Position numbers and translations under genes: made by a program. Below are positions 1-9,655 of a stretch of 64,000 nucleotides of DNA, one piece after another; within the stretch, counting starts at the first letter, position 1, and every line of letters starts with the position of its first letter. The DNA comes from JBQTGK01 sp052400665 (GTDB lineage: Bacteria > Bacteroidota > Bacteroidia > Bacteroidales > Marinifilaceae). The notes beneath the pieces were generated by a model. It searched no databases. It was not told where the DNA came from and saw only the letters and a list, made by a program, of their open reading frames with translations. The stretch is from assembly GCA_052400665.1 (NCBI GenBank), contig JBQTGK010000002.1; one strand, 5' to 3'.

Positions 1-1
1 T

Positions 2-262
2 TTTGTGGCAGTATTTGCCGGGACCTCTATTTTTGGAAGCAATCCAACCCTTCGAATCGAGCTGTTTCTAATTTTGGGAGTTCTCCTGGGGGGAGGACTT
101 TGGTGGTACACACTTTCAACAATCATCAATGCATTTCGTAAAAAATTCAGATTAAAACAGTTGTTCTGGATCAATAAAATATCCGGAATTATTATTGCTG
201 TTCTAGGTCTGCTCGCATTTTTGGCCTGTTTCGAGCCTATTAAGTCTTTTATTCATTCGTAG
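2..262 (+). CDS. LysE/RhtB-type amino-acid exporter, C-terminal part (cut by window edge)
   Basis: The reading frame is open from the left edge, so the true start lies outside the window. The visible 86 or so residues contain two hydrophobic segments separated by a short basic loop (around FRKKFRLKQ), ending in a hydrophobic helix. The pattern Gly-rich helix, LWWYTLS, basic loop, final helix is typical of the last two membrane spans of the LysE/RhtB exporter family. The product would sit in the inner membrane and export amino acids or related small molecules. The substrate cannot be told from this fragment. Assignment rests on the pattern of the last two helices only. Confidence 0.55.
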   Translation, partial: FVAVFAGTSIFGSNPTLRIELFLILGVLLGGGLWWYTLSTIINAFRKKFRLKQLFWINKISGIIIAVLGLLAFLACFEPIKSFIHS

Positions 263-620
263 GTTTTAAGTGACAAGTTCCAAAAACCAAGTAGTAAGGA
301 AAAAGGAAAAAGGAAGAAGTTCCAAGTTTCAAGTTCCAAAAAACAAGTAGTAAGGAACAAGGATAAAGGAAGAAGTTCCAAGCTCCAAGCTCCAAGTGTC
401 AAGTGACAAGTATCAAGTAATAAGTAACAAGTTCCAAGTTTCAAGTGACAAGTATCAAGCTCCAAGCTCCAAGTGACAAGTATCAAGTAATAAGTCTAAG
501 CTTTAATTTTTGGTTTTGAAATTTGGGTTTTGATTTTTGGAATTTATTTTTTTTGACTTTGGACTTTGAAACTTGAAACTTGGGTTTTGAAATTTGAAAT
601 TTGATTTTTTTGAATTTGCC
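263..620. repeat. purine-rich short-period repeat tract, gene-free
   Basis: This gap holds degenerate copies of short words such as CAAGTTCCAAG, TTTCAAGTGACAAG and AAGGAAGAAG, then a complementary-style tract (TTTGAAATTTGGGTTTTGA). Similar words recur near 4215-4260, 5500-5580, 6470-6530, 6640-6700 and through 43940-49640, in both orientations. No gene is supported; the long frame on the minus strand here is a product of the low-complexity repeats. Confidence 0.7.
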
Positions 621-1649
621 TTACCTAATCGTTACCATCGTAGCTCCCCAGCCATACTCTTTAAAAGAAGCATCTTGCTGGTAATATTTTTTGTACTTGC
701 GGCGCAATTCGTCGTGTAGTTTCTTTTTTAAAGTGCCATTCCCAATTCCGTGAATAAACACTATTTTTTTGCCTTTACTATTTTCATTTTGTCTCAATAT
801 ATCGTGGAATTTATTGAGCTGATAGTCTAGAATATCGGCATTAGATAGGCCAGTAACCGAATCTATAAGTGCATTAATATGCAGGTCGATTTCCAGAATA
901 TCACCCTTGGTTTTTGTACTTGCTTTTTGAGGTTTAGCAGTTCCTGAAAATTCTTTTTCACGAATTACCTTCTTAAACTCACTTTTACTTAACTCCTCAA
1001 GTTTATCTTCTATTGCTTCACCAGTAAGCTTACTCAGAATCACATTTTGCTGAAAATAGGCTGTTTCCTTATAAGAGCTCGATTTGTAGAACTTAACCGG
1101 CTGAATTTTTATGCTTTTCTCCAGAGGTTTCTTTATGGCCGATTTTCCTTGCTGATAAAAGAGGATTTGAAAGAAACAAGCGGATAAATTGTTCAGCTCT
1201 TTGGGGTCGTATTCATTTAGTAGAATTTTCGATTTTGGATCCAGATTACCTGCAGTAATTCCTTCTTTGTCACCCTCTTTTTCATCATAAAAAGAGTAGA
1301 GTAAAATGTGATTGGTATCGTTTATCAGATACAGTTCCAGCGGACTTTCGGTGATTTTGTATCCTTCTCGTGGAGCAAATGCAATGTATACATCTTCTTT
1401 TTCGACATGTAAAGGTTCTTTTGTGGCTGTAAAAACAGGACTATGACTTTGTAATCCGCTTGTGTTTTTGGGGGGCTGACTTTCTCCTCCGGCTGATTCT
1501 ACGACTACCAGATTTTTTTTGAGAGTAGGAATCTCAAACTCATCTTCATCGTTTAAAACCATAACTGTATTGGCATCTATAATCCGGGTAACCGCACCGC
1601 CACCAATTTCATTTAAAAATCTAACTTTATCTCCTATGTTAATTTGCAT
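621..1649 (-). CDS. DUF2027/Smr domain protein
   Basis: 342 residues. The N-terminus (about 1-55) is a small beta-rich, KOW-like segment (GDKVRFLNEIGGG), followed by the DUF2027 core. The C-terminus (about 250-342) is a Smr domain with the hallmark EIDLH motif and the glycine loop FIHGIGNGTLK. Smr domains bind or nick nucleic acids and are found in MutS2 and in stand-alone proteins; in Bacteroidota this two-part protein is common, but its substrate is unknown. It is divergent from queA, with about 140 bp between the two start codons. The start is the first ATG of the frame and fits the conserved N-terminus. Confidence 0.85.
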   Translation of the reverse strand: MQINIGDKVRFLNEIGGGAVTRIIDANTVMVLNDEDEFEIPTLKKNLVVVESAGGESQPPKNTSGLQSHSPVFTATKEPLHVEKEDVYIAFAPREGYKITESPLELYLINDTNHILLYSFYDEKEGDKEGITAGNLDPKSKILLNEYDPKELNNLSACFFQILFYQQGKSAIKKPLEKSIKIQPVKFYKSSSYKETAYFQQNVILSKLTGEAIEDKLEELSKSEFKKVIREKEFSGTAKPQKASTKTKGDILEIDLHINALIDSVTGLSNADILDYQLNKFHDILRQNENSKGKKIVFIHGIGNGTLKKKLHDELRRKYKKYYQQDASFKEYGWGATMVTIR

Positions 1650-1750
1650 CGTATTTGTTTTTTTATTGATATCAATTCAAGTATTCATAAATTATGAATG
1701 ATAATATGCTTGAATCGCACACTATGTTTTCAATTTCGAACAAAGTTAGC

Positions 1751-1758
1751 TATTTTTG
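1751..1758 (+). promoter_or_regulatory. predicted -7 box of queA promoter
   Basis: TATTTTTG matches the Bacteroidota -7 consensus TAnnTTTG and lies 32-53 bp upstream of the two possible queA starts. No clear -33 TTG is seen at the ideal distance, so confidence is limited. Confidence 0.4.
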
Positions 1759-1789
1759 CCGATCAAAATTAATCGCATAGCTAAAATAT

Positions 1790-3046
1790 ATGCAGGGAGA
1801 TAAAAGTAGGATGGAAACAATTACCAACAGCTTAAAATCGGAGCCTAAAGAAATTCAGATTTCGGAATATACATACGATTTACCAGATCAGCGAATCGCT
1901 AAACACCCTCTCGAAAACAGAGATTTATCGAAATTGTTAGTGTTTAAAGGTGGGGAGATAAAAGAATCGGTATTCTGCCAGCTTTCTGAGGAGATAGATA
2001 GAGGGACGAAAATGGTGTTTAATAATACTAAAGTTATTCAGGCACGATTGATTTTTCACAAAGAAACCGGTGCGAGAATTGAAATATTTTGCTTAGAACC
2101 TATAAATCCTGCAGATTATAGTCTTGCATTCCAGGCCAAAGGGCAGTCTTCCTGGAAATGTATTATTGGAAACCTGAGAAAATGGAAGTCTGGCGTCTTA
2201 AAAATGCCATTTTTTGTCGATGGACAAGAATTTTGCTTGCAGGCCGAGAGAATCAACCAACTCGATGGAGCTCAGGAGGTGCAATTTTCATGGAATCACC
2301 CCGAACTTTGTTTTAGCGATGTGCTGGAACAGACTGGTAAAATTCCTATCCCTCCTTATTTAAACAGGGATACCGAGGCTTCCGATTTGCTTCGCTACCA
2401 AACGGTATATTCTAAATATGAAGGTTCGGTGGCAGCACCTACGGCAGGTTTGCATTTTACTGAAAATGTATTTGCTAAGCTAGATAGCAGGGGAGTGCAG
2501 CGCGAGGAGTTAACTTTACATGTGGGTGCCGGAACATTTAAGCCAGTAAAAGCAGCACAAATTGGCGATCATGAAATGCATACTGAGCACATTCAGGTGA
2601 GCAAAGAAAGTTTAAAAAGTATCGGCAGCAGCATCGGGAAAATTGTTGCTGTAGGAACCACTTCGGTGCGTACCTTGGAGAGTTTGTATTGGATGGGCGT
2701 AAAGATTTTAAGCAATAAGAATAATCCGGCTCTGCTAGAACAATGGGAAGCATATCAGCTGCCAAAGCAATATGATTTAAAAGAGTCATTCGATGCAATT
2801 TGTGATTATATGGACGAAAGAGAGCTGACTTTATTCAATGCGGCGACTCAAATTATTATTGCTCCAGGTTATGATTTTAAGGTGATATCTGGTTTGGTAA
2901 CTAATTTTCATCAGCCCCAGAGTACCCTGCTATTGCTGATATCGGCATTGGTGGGCGATAAGTGGAGAAAAATCTACAAATATGCAATGGAGAACGATTT
3001 TCGATTTTTAAGCTATGGCGATAGTTCTTTATTAATGAAGGAGTAG
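1790..3046 (+). CDS. queA: S-adenosylmethionine:tRNA ribosyltransferase-isomerase
   Basis: 418 residues, close to the longer QueA form seen in Bacteroidota. It transfers and isomerises the ribosyl part of S-adenosylmethionine onto preQ1 in tRNA, the penultimate step of queuosine synthesis, in the cytoplasm. Family signatures are visible: TGKIPIPPYLNR, the YEGSVAAPTAGLHFT segment, HVGAGTFKPV and the C-terminal TNFHQPQSTLLLL. An alternative in-frame ATG at 1811 (METITNS) is equally plausible as the start, because the conserved region begins only around residue 25. It is a single gene, divergent from the DUF2027/Smr gene. No other queuosine genes are in the window. Confidence 0.93.
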   Translation: MQGDKSRMETITNSLKSEPKEIQISEYTYDLPDQRIAKHPLENRDLSKLLVFKGGEIKESVFCQLSEEIDRGTKMVFNNTKVIQARLIFHKETGARIEIFCLEPINPADYSLAFQAKGQSSWKCIIGNLRKWKSGVLKMPFFVDGQEFCLQAERINQLDGAQEVQFSWNHPELCFSDVLEQTGKIPIPPYLNRDTEASDLLRYQTVYSKYEGSVAAPTAGLHFTENVFAKLDSRGVQREELTLHVGAGTFKPVKAAQIGDHEMHTEHIQVSKESLKSIGSSIGKIVAVGTTSVRTLESLYWMGVKILSNKNNPALLEQWEAYQLPKQYDLKESFDAICDYMDERELTLFNAATQIIIAPGYDFKVISGLVTNFHQPQSTLLLLISALVGDKWRKIYKYAMENDFRFLSYGDSSLLMKE

Positions 3047-3291
3047 AATCTTATAATTAGACTTTCCGGGAGTGCTTTTTATTTTATGTCTTACTTAATA
3101 AATGCCTTGTTTGTTTGGGTAATCTGTGATTGTTTACTACTGATATATGTGGTTTATAAGGACTAAATGGGTGATTTTATCAAAAGCAGTCGTTGTTTAA
3201 TTAATTTTATTTTCTATCCACGAGTATTTTATTATATTTACTATTGTTAATCTGATGAAATAATCTCAGTGTTCCATTCTACCTATTTGTT

Positions 3292-4212
3292 ATGAGAAAC
3301 ATATTCTTTTTGATTTGTATTTCTTTATCGGCCGGAATCATTAGCTATTTTTCACCTTTTTTTGATATTAATTTTAGCTCATCGTACTCGGAAGAAAAGA
3401 CCTATGCTGTAGAGATTGCAAAGTATAAATATCCTGTTTATACAAATTATTTTGATAATCTTGATAATGTAATCGAATTAAATGGAAAAAATGGTGAGTA
3501 TCGCTATTTTTCAGGCATTACAAAATCAATAGCTGAGGTAGAGGAGTTAAGTGAGAAAATTCGAGAATTGGGATACGATCAGGCTCGAGTGGTGAATTTA
3601 AAAAATGAATATTCATCTGATGTTGTAAAAGGAATTTTACAGGATCATCTTCAGGTAAAAAGGGCAGAAAATCCGTTTGTAAAGAAAAAGGCAGTTCCTG
3701 TAAAGCCAACTGAAAAAATTAAAATGCCAGCAGTTCCTCAAAAAATATCTTCGAATCACGTACAGATTGTTCAGGACAATATGGGGCGCAAAATGCGTGG
3801 TAAGGAGTATCATGATTATTATTATGAGTTGACTCATGTGTTAAGTACAGCTCCTGAGTATCATATCGAACTAGGGGCTTACGCAGATAAGGCAACGGCA
3901 AAGGCAGCTATTCAGAAATTAAAAAATGCAGGGTTCACTAAGGCAAAAATAAGAACTCCCGGAACTCAGGAAAGCTCTTTTCCTACAACAAAAAGTTCCA
4001 CCTCTCCCCATTATACCATTCAGATTTTTGCAGGGAAAAAAGCGCTGGAAAGCACTCAGTTTTCCATCAAAGGGATCAGCCGAAGCTACGATCAGTATGA
4101 AGAATTGTACCGATATTTCTCGGGGGATTATGATAATTATTGGGTTTGTCGCCGCCAGTTACGCGAAGTCAGACGTAAAGGCTATCGGGATGCTTTTATT
4201 GTAAAGTTGTAG
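3292..4212 (+). CDS. SPOR-repeat secreted or membrane-anchored protein
   Basis: 306 residues beginning with a hydrophobic segment (about residues 3-23) that can serve as signal peptide or anchor. Three regions resemble SPOR-type repeats: about 40-105 (TYAVEIAKY then YRYFSG), about 185-225 (YHIELGAYADKATAKAA) and about 240-306 (HYTIQIFAGKK then YRYFSG). The YRYFSG block is shared by the first and third. SPOR domains bind denuded peptidoglycan; the repeats are inferred by eye and are divergent. A Lys/Pro-rich linker (about 125-150) separates the first repeat from the rest. The specific role is unknown; cell-envelope location is likely. Confidence 0.6.
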   Translation: MRNIFFLICISLSAGIISYFSPFFDINFSSSYSEEKTYAVEIAKYKYPVYTNYFDNLDNVIELNGKNGEYRYFSGITKSIAEVEELSEKIRELGYDQARVVNLKNEYSSDVVKGILQDHLQVKRAENPFVKKKAVPVKPTEKIKMPAVPQKISSNHVQIVQDNMGRKMRGKEYHDYYYELTHVLSTAPEYHIELGAYADKATAKAAIQKLKNAGFTKAKIRTPGTQESSFPTTKSSTSPHYTIQIFAGKKALESTQFSIKGISRSYDQYEELYRYFSGDYDNYWVCRRQLREVRRKGYRDAFIVKL

Positions 4213-4343
4213 GTGTCAAGTTGCAAGTATAAGGGGTAAAGTGATAAGTGAAAAGGATGAAGTGAAAAATCATCAAGGATTAAATTGATATTGTTGGTAG
4301 TACTACTCTATTTTGTGGAAAAGTGATAAGTAACAATTATAAA

Positions 4344-4700
4344 ATGGGACAGAATCAATTACAGAATCGGCTATTTCATTTCTCTGTAAATATTATTAAA
4401 AATGTACGAAATTTACCTGTTTCAAAGGAGTATAATGTTATAGCATTTCAAATATTAAAATCAGCTACTTCTGTAGGGGCAAATTATGAAGAGGCCCAGG
4501 CTGCAGTTTCTGGTGCAGATTTCGCAAATAAAGTAGGCATTTCATTAAAAGAGATGCGAGAAACTAACTATTGGATCAGGATTATTATTGCCATATCAGA
4601 AAATGATAAAGAATGGTTGAAGCTTGAGGTGGAATCGAATGAGCTTGTGAAAATTCTCGGGACAATAAGTTATAAGACCAGAAAAAGGCTAACGAAGTGA
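4344..4700 (+). CDS. four-helix-bundle protein (S23/IVP family)
   Basis: About 118 residues from ATG 4344 (a GTG seven codons upstream at 4323 is possible). It carries the family landmarks FQILKSATSVGANYEEAQ and KEMRETNYWIRI. These small helical proteins were first described within intervening sequences of 23S rRNA genes, but in Bacteroidota most are free-standing and of unknown function. It sits just upstream of rnpB and is flanked by purine-rich repeats. Remnants of the same family lie upstream of two of the manC copies (36256-36391, 42505-42700). Confidence 0.85.
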   Translation: MGQNQLQNRLFHFSVNIIKNVRNLPVSKEYNVIAFQILKSATSVGANYEEAQAAVSGADFANKVGISLKEMRETNYWIRIIIAISENDKEWLKLEVESNELVKILGTISYKTRKRLTK

Positions 4701-4804
4701 CAACTTTACCCTTATTACTTGATCTTTTTTTCTTCATCCTTCATCCTTTTTTCTTTATCCTTCATCCTTCATCCTTTTGTTTCTTATTACTTATTCTCTG
4801 TCAC

Positions 4805-4834
4805 TTGCTATTTACCACTTATTCCTTATCTTTG
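4805..4834 (+). promoter_or_regulatory. rnpB promoter (TTG, 19 bp, TATCTTTG)
   Basis: TTG at 4805-4807 and TATCTTTG at 4827-4834 are separated by 19 bases, matching the Bacteroidota sigma-A consensus. The -7 box ends five bases before the 5' arm of the RNase P helix P1, which is where transcription should start. Confidence 0.75.
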
Positions 4835-4838
4835 CGGC

Positions 4839-5194
4839 GGCAAACCGTTCTATCGCTGCTTCGCAGGAAGGAGAGGAAAGTCCGGGCAACACAGAGTAAC
4901 ATACTTCTTAACGGGAAGAAGGCCGAAAGGCTTTAGTAGTAGAGCAGAAAAGAACCGCCAATAGTGCTTTGTAATAAATTGGTAAGGGTGAAAAGGTGAG
5001 GTAAGAGCTCACCGGTGCCCGTGGTAACATGGGTAGCCGTGTACCTTATGTGTTGCAAGATCAAGTATACCGGCAGCTGTAGGCTTACTCGGCCGATGTC
5101 GGGGGGTAGATTGCTTGAGGCATTTGGTGACAAATGTTTTAGATAAATGATAGAAACCTCTTTGGAGGGACAGGACCCGGCTTATAGGTTTGCC
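4839..5194 (+). ncRNA. rnpB: RNase P RNA
   Basis: Catalytic RNA that removes 5' leaders from precursor tRNAs. Seen directly: the universal 5' core with GAGGAAAGTCCGGGC near 4872, the 3' core ACAGGACCCGGCTTATAG-like segment near 5170-5187, and terminal helix P1 formed by GGCAAACC (4839-4846) pairing with GGTTTGCC (5187-5194). The GAAAAGG...GTGAGGTAAGAGCTCACC block near 4990 is the usual hairpin downstream of the 5' core. Length of about 356 nt fits bacterial type A RNA. Apparent short reading frames inside it are not genes. Confidence 0.95.
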
Positions 5195-6007
5195 ACTTTT
5201 TAATTAGTAATGAAAAATTAGTAATTAATAATACCATCTCAGGAAACTGGGATGGTTTTTTTTCTTCACGCCTTTTTCAGCTATGGGGCCCCACCTGCCT
5301 TGTTCATGTCGAGTAGACGATTCGAGCAGACGACCAATTAATTTGTGAGAATTTAAGGTTTCCTTTAATTCCATGAGATCCTGAAACGAGTTCAGGATGA
5401 CGTGCAAGTGGGGACATTTAGCCTTTAACCTTTAAATCGGTGAGATCCTTCGTCGCTGCGCTTCCCTCAGGATGACGTGCAAGCTTTTGATTTTTCGACC
5501 TTTGGATTTTGGAATTTGGACTTTGGAATTTCCTCCTTTACCCTTTTTCCTTTACCCTTTAAACTTTATGCTTGAATTTCTTTAATTCCTTGAGATCCTG
5601 AAATCCTTGAGATCCTGAAACGAGTTCAGGATGACGTTCGTCAGTTCAGGATGACGTGTGATCATGAGAATTCCACATTGTCTTTGCGAGGAGGCACGAC
5701 GTGGCAATCTGTTGATGTGGAGTACAAAGTCCAAATTATTAATTCCTAATTCTTAATTATTTGAAGAGATCCTTCGTCGCTGCGCTTCCCTCAGGATGAC
5801 GTGCGATTATGATTATCTTAATTAAAAGCAGGCTGCCAAATCATACTTTATCATATTTATGTCTTAGAATCAATGAGACAGTTGAAGCAAGGTTCTAAAA
5901 TTGTATTTTAAACCAAGCAAAATAGTTACAATCTTAAAAATCTGCGTCTGATGCTTTTAGGATGTCCGAAATAGCCGCCAGATAATTTTTAATTCTTAAT
6001 TTTTTTC

Positions 6008-6291
6008 TGTCCTCTAGCCGGAGGGGCTTTTCATTTTTGGCTTGACCCAAAAACGAAACAAAAAAATCAAGACTGCGCCAATCGGTGACCCATCACGCTT
6101 TAAAGGCTAAAAAAAAGTAATGTTTTTAAAATGACTTGTCGTTTATTCATATAGATCGTTCCTTAGAATTCATACGATAAATACCTATCAGAAGAAAGTA
6201 TTCATTTTAAAAACGGATTTTTTTCTTCACGCCTTTTTCAGCTATGGGGCCCCACCTACTTTGGCAATGTCGAAAAAAGCCGCCGGAAATT
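6008..6291 (-). repeat. interspersed repeat family D, copy 1
   Basis: Read on the minus strand it shares the blocks GGTGGGGCCCCATAGCTGAA, AAGCGTGATGGGTCACCGAT, the GCGCAGTCTTGA block and GCCCCTCCGGCTAGAGGAC with copies at 34741-34933 and 44111-44325. The middle of this copy (about 6115-6215) differs from the others. A 5' fragment also lies at 5255-5312. No transposase gene and no clear terminal inverted repeat are visible. Confidence 0.7.
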
Positions 6292-7091
6292 CATAATTCA
6301 TAATTAAAAGTGCTCAACCGAATTTGTGTTGATTCGTGTTATCTGTGAAATCTGTGGTTTCCTTTTTCCTTTACCCTTTAAACTTTATGCTTGAATTTCT
6401 TCAATTCTGTGAGATCCTTCGTCGCTGCGCTTCCCTCAGGATGACGTGCAAGCTTTTGACTTTTCGACTTTGGATTTTGGAATTTGGACTTTGGAATTTC
6501 CTCCTTTACCCTTTTTCCTTATTCCTCCTTTAGCCTTTAACCTGCTGTTCGATGAGATCCTTCGTCGCTGCGCTTCCCTCAGGATGACGTGCAAGCTTTT
6601 GACTTTTCGACCCTTCAACTTTGGATTTTGGATTTTGGGATTTGAAATTTCCTCCTTTACCCTTTTTCCTTTACCCTTTAAACTTTATGCTTAAATTTCT
6701 TCAATTCTGTGAGATCCTGAAATCCTTGAGATCCTGAAACGAGTTCAGGATGACGTTCGTCAGTTCAGGATGACGTGCAAGCTTTTGACTTTTTGACTTT
6801 TGTCCTTTAGTCTTGGGGTTTGAAATTTGGTTTTCGAAGTTTGAAAACTCTTCCTTTAAACTTTGCTACTTTCCCTTTATTACTTCATTTTTGTTTCTAG
6901 CATAACAATCTTATGAAGTAGGGTGAAACTTGATTTAAGCGGAATCAATATTAAAAATATAGAAAAAAATAACGCAACCCTTTGCGGAGACATGAGTCAT
7001 ATTAGAGAGTTTTTTCTTAGATAAAATTTTGATTTGAAGGTGTGAATTTGCTCTTTTTCTTGATAAAAATAAAACTTGACAGCTTTGACAC

Positions 7092-7122
7092 TTGCATATA
7101 GTAGAATAAGGCTTTACTTTTG
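7092..7122 (+). promoter_or_regulatory. candidate promoter of the polysaccharide locus first gene
   Basis: TTG at 7092-7094 and TACTTTTG at 7115-7122 with 20 bases between, close to the Bacteroidota consensus. It would give a 5' leader of about 65 nt before the ATG at 7196. Confidence 0.5.
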
Positions 7123-7195
7123 TAGGCTAAACTGTAGTTAGATTTTACTGATTGAGTTTTTTAAAATGACAAACACTACTTATATACTATAAATT

Positions 7196-9151
7196 ATGAA
7201 TTTATTAAAAATTAATGTTTTTGATAAAACAACACCAAGATGGATTGTTTTTGTAATCGACTTGGCAATTAGTTTAATTTCAATCTCTTCTGCTTACTTA
7301 TTGCGTTTTAATTTTAATTTTGAAGCTGTTCATAACAGTGCAGCTGTGATTATTATTCCAATTTTTGTTCTGTTTAGGGCCTTAACGTTTTTGTACGGTG
7401 GTACTTATGCGGGTATAGTAAGATACACAAGTTCTAAGGATGCAGAAAGAATTTTTGTTGTGGTTACCATTGGTTCTGCAGTATTTACTCTTTTTAATTT
7501 AATAAGCTTTATTGGGAGAGAGGGAGTGTTCATTGTTCCTTTTTCCATATTAATAATCGAGTACATTTCGGTTGTTTTTTTGATGACAACTAGTCGTATT
7601 ATATTTAAGGCAATTTATAATAGATATTTAACCCGCTCAAAAGTTCGTGAAAATATATTGATTTATGGAAGTGATGAGTTTGGTTTGATGGCCAAGCATG
7701 CTTTGGATAGTGGCTCTGATGTAAATAGTTATATTGTGGCATTTATCGATCACAACAATAAGAAAGTGGGAAGTAAGATCGAGGATGTTAAAATATATAG
7801 TACAAACGATTTAGGTGTTTTAATTGAAAAAGAGCAGATTGATAAAGTCATAATAGCTAAAAAGGATTTGACGGCTGAGCAAAAAAGTCAGGTTGTAGAG
7901 AAATGTCTTGAGTTTAATGTTAAGGTGTGGGAGGTTCCTAAATTTGAAAGTTGGGTTAGTGGTGAGCTGAGTGTGAAACAAATTCGTGCCATTAAAATTG
8001 AGGATTTATTGGAGCGTGATCCTATTAAATTGGATTGGGACCAGATTAATAAGCAGGTTAATAATAAGACGGTATTGGTTACAGGAGCTGCTGGATCTAT
8101 AGGTAGTGAAATGGTTCGCCAAATAGCTCGTTTTAATCCGAAAAGTATTGTGTTGTTCGATCAGGCAGAGTCTCCTTTGTATGATATTGAACTTTCCTTA
8201 AAAGAAGAATTGAATTTCTATAAGGCAGAAATAGTAATTGGGGATGTGAGGGATAAGGAAAGGACTCAAAGGATGTTTGAGGTTTACAAACCAGATTTGG
8301 TGTATCATGCGGCAGCATATAAGCATGTTCCTATGATGGAAAACAATCCGTCCGAAGCGATTAAAACCAATGTGTTTGGAACAAAAAATATTGCAGATTT
8401 AGCATTAGAGTTTGGCATAGAACGATTTGTTATGGTTTCTACCGATAAGGCAGTAAATCCAACCAATGTAATGGGTGCTTCTAAGCGGATAGCTGAGATT
8501 TATACTCAATCCTTAAATAAACCAGGGGGCAAGACTCATTTTATCACCACTCGTTTTGGGAACGTTTTGGGTTCCAATGGTTCGGTTATTCCGCGATTTA
8601 AAGCTCAAATTGATAAAGGTGGGCCTGTTACGGTTACGCATCCTGAAATTACGAGGTATTTTATGACCATTCCCGAGGCTTGTCAGTTAGTGATGCAGGC
8701 AGGTGCAATTGGCTCGGGTGGTAAGATCTTTATTTTTGATATGGGAAAATCGGTTAAGATTGCTGATTTAGCATATAAAATGATTAAACTAAGTGGTTTA
8801 AAGTGTGGAGTAGATATTCAGGTGCAATTCTCGGGTTTACGACCAGGTGAAAAATTATATGAAGAATTATTGAATGTAAAAGAAAATACGATTCCTACCA
8901 AGCATCCACGAATTATGGTTGCAAAAGTTCGGGAGTATCAGCTTATGGAAGTGCAGTTGTTGATAGAGCGTTTTCATGAAATTCTTGAAACAAATGATAA
9001 TTTTAAGATTGTAGCTCACATGAAGAATATCGTACCTGAATTTAAATCGATGAATTCGATTTATGAGCAACTGGATAAAAATATTGTTTCGAAAAGAAAG
9101 CTTGTGGGAGATAATAAAGTACCTGATGAAATTAAGAAAATGCTAAACTAA
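7196..9151 (+). CDS. membrane nucleotide-sugar 4,6-dehydratase (WbpM/PglF/CapD type)
   Basis: 651 residues. Four hydrophobic segments lie in about 1-130, then a nucleotide-binding-like linker domain (about 140-275), then an extended short-chain dehydrogenase domain. The NAD motif VTGAAGSIGSE starts near residue 294. The catalytic region VSTDKAVNPTNVMGASKR (about 413-430) has the Lys/Met arrangement of the WbpM group instead of the classical YxxxK. The family dehydrates UDP-GlcNAc to the 4-keto-6-deoxy sugar used for QuiNAc, FucNAc or bacillosamine. It is first in the polysaccharide locus and followed by its own terminator (9175-9207). Together with the WbpV-like gene (30961) and WbpL-like gene (37658) it suggests a QuiNAc or FucNAc initiating sugar. 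Confidence 0.88.
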   Translation: MNLLKINVFDKTTPRWIVFVIDLAISLISISSAYLLRFNFNFEAVHNSAAVIIIPIFVLFRALTFLYGGTYAGIVRYTSSKDAERIFVVVTIGSAVFTLFNLISFIGREGVFIVPFSILIIEYISVVFLMTTSRIIFKAIYNRYLTRSKVRENILIYGSDEFGLMAKHALDSGSDVNSYIVAFIDHNNKKVGSKIEDVKIYSTNDLGVLIEKEQIDKVIIAKKDLTAEQKSQVVEKCLEFNVKVWEVPKFESWVSGELSVKQIRAIKIEDLLERDPIKLDWDQINKQVNNKTVLVTGAAGSIGSEMVRQIARFNPKSIVLFDQAESPLYDIELSLKEELNFYKAEIVIGDVRDKERTQRMFEVYKPDLVYHAAAYKHVPMMENNPSEAIKTNVFGTKNIADLALEFGIERFVMVSTDKAVNPTNVMGASKRIAEIYTQSLNKPGGKTHFITTRFGNVLGSNGSVIPRFKAQIDKGGPVTVTHPEITRYFMTIPEACQLVMQAGAIGSGGKIFIFDMGKSVKIADLAYKMIKLSGLKCGVDIQVQFSGLRPGEKLYEELLNVKENTIPTKHPRIMVAKVREYQLMEVQLLIERFHEILETNDNFKIVAHMKNIVPEFKSMNSIYEQLDKNIVSKRKLVGDNKVPDEIKKMLN

Positions 9152-9174
9152 ATTGATCTATTCATACTATTGAG

Positions 9175-9207
9175 AGCTGTTTTGTTTATTAAAAAACAGC
9201 TTTTTTT
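9175..9207 (+). terminator. Rho-independent terminator after the dehydratase gene
   Basis: AGCTGTTTT / AAAACAGCT stem with a short loop followed by seven T residues. Confidence 0.85.
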
Positions 9208-9655
9208 ATTCTCGTACAACTTGGCACATTTGGCAGTTTATTTACTGGTAATTTCTAGTTATGTTTGCGAGCCTGAAAAAATGAGCTCTTGTATTGTTTT
9301 TGTTAAAACTAGAGGGTGAGTTAGTATTTGTTTTTTGTTCTATTGGAAGGGGATTGGTAAAAACAACAAGTTTTAGATGTTTTTTTTGTGTATCCTTGTA
9401 AAAAAAATTAGTAGAAGATGGTTTTTAGTTATGAAGTTGTTTTTCAGGCTGAAAGTTGAGCCTTTTCTATTTTAAAATGGTAAGAAGTACAACAGGGTAT
9501 AAAAGATGCATTAAAATTAGGGAATTGCGGAAGTGTTTTTTAATTTTGCACAGCTAAAAAAAACATTGATCCTAAATAAATAGGCTTTTGTCAATGCAAA
9601 GTGATTTCTGAAAATATAGATAAAAATAGACCGAATATTAAATATTTATAAAATT
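9208..9655. promoter_or_regulatory. intergenic leader region before the SLBB export gene
   Basis: About 450 bases without a gene. TAATTTTG at 9541-9548 matches the -7 consensus, but the nearest TTG (9525) is too close, so the promoter is uncertain. A leader of about 100 nt would follow. No repeat family recognised elsewhere in the window is seen here. Confidence 0.35.

Larger units (their letters stand above)
5197..7195. repeat. 2 kb gene-free region of interspersed palindromic repeats
   Basis: No gene is supported. The region is a patchwork of recurring units. Family A (GAGATCCTTCGTCGCTGCGC then TTCCCTCAGGATGACG) occurs near 5442, 5765, 6411 and 6554. Family B is a palindrome, CCTGAAACGAGTTCAGG, near 5380, 5612 and 6733. 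A TTTGCGAGGAGGCACGACG unit is near 5683. Two pieces of the interspersed repeat family D lie at 5255-5312 and 6008-6291. Between them are pyrimidine-rich tracts (CCTTTACCCTTT). A candidate promoter for the downstream gene is at 7092-7122. Confidence 0.75.

Noticed and set aside
253..486. 77-codon frame on the minus strand
   Set aside because: It lies wholly in purine/pyrimidine word repeats and its translation is a low-complexity Leu/Thr/Cys string.
4697..4964. Two overlapping frames over the rnpB promoter and 5' end
   Set aside because: They cover pyrimidine repeats and the RNase P RNA, which is clearly recognised by its conserved cores and P1 helix.
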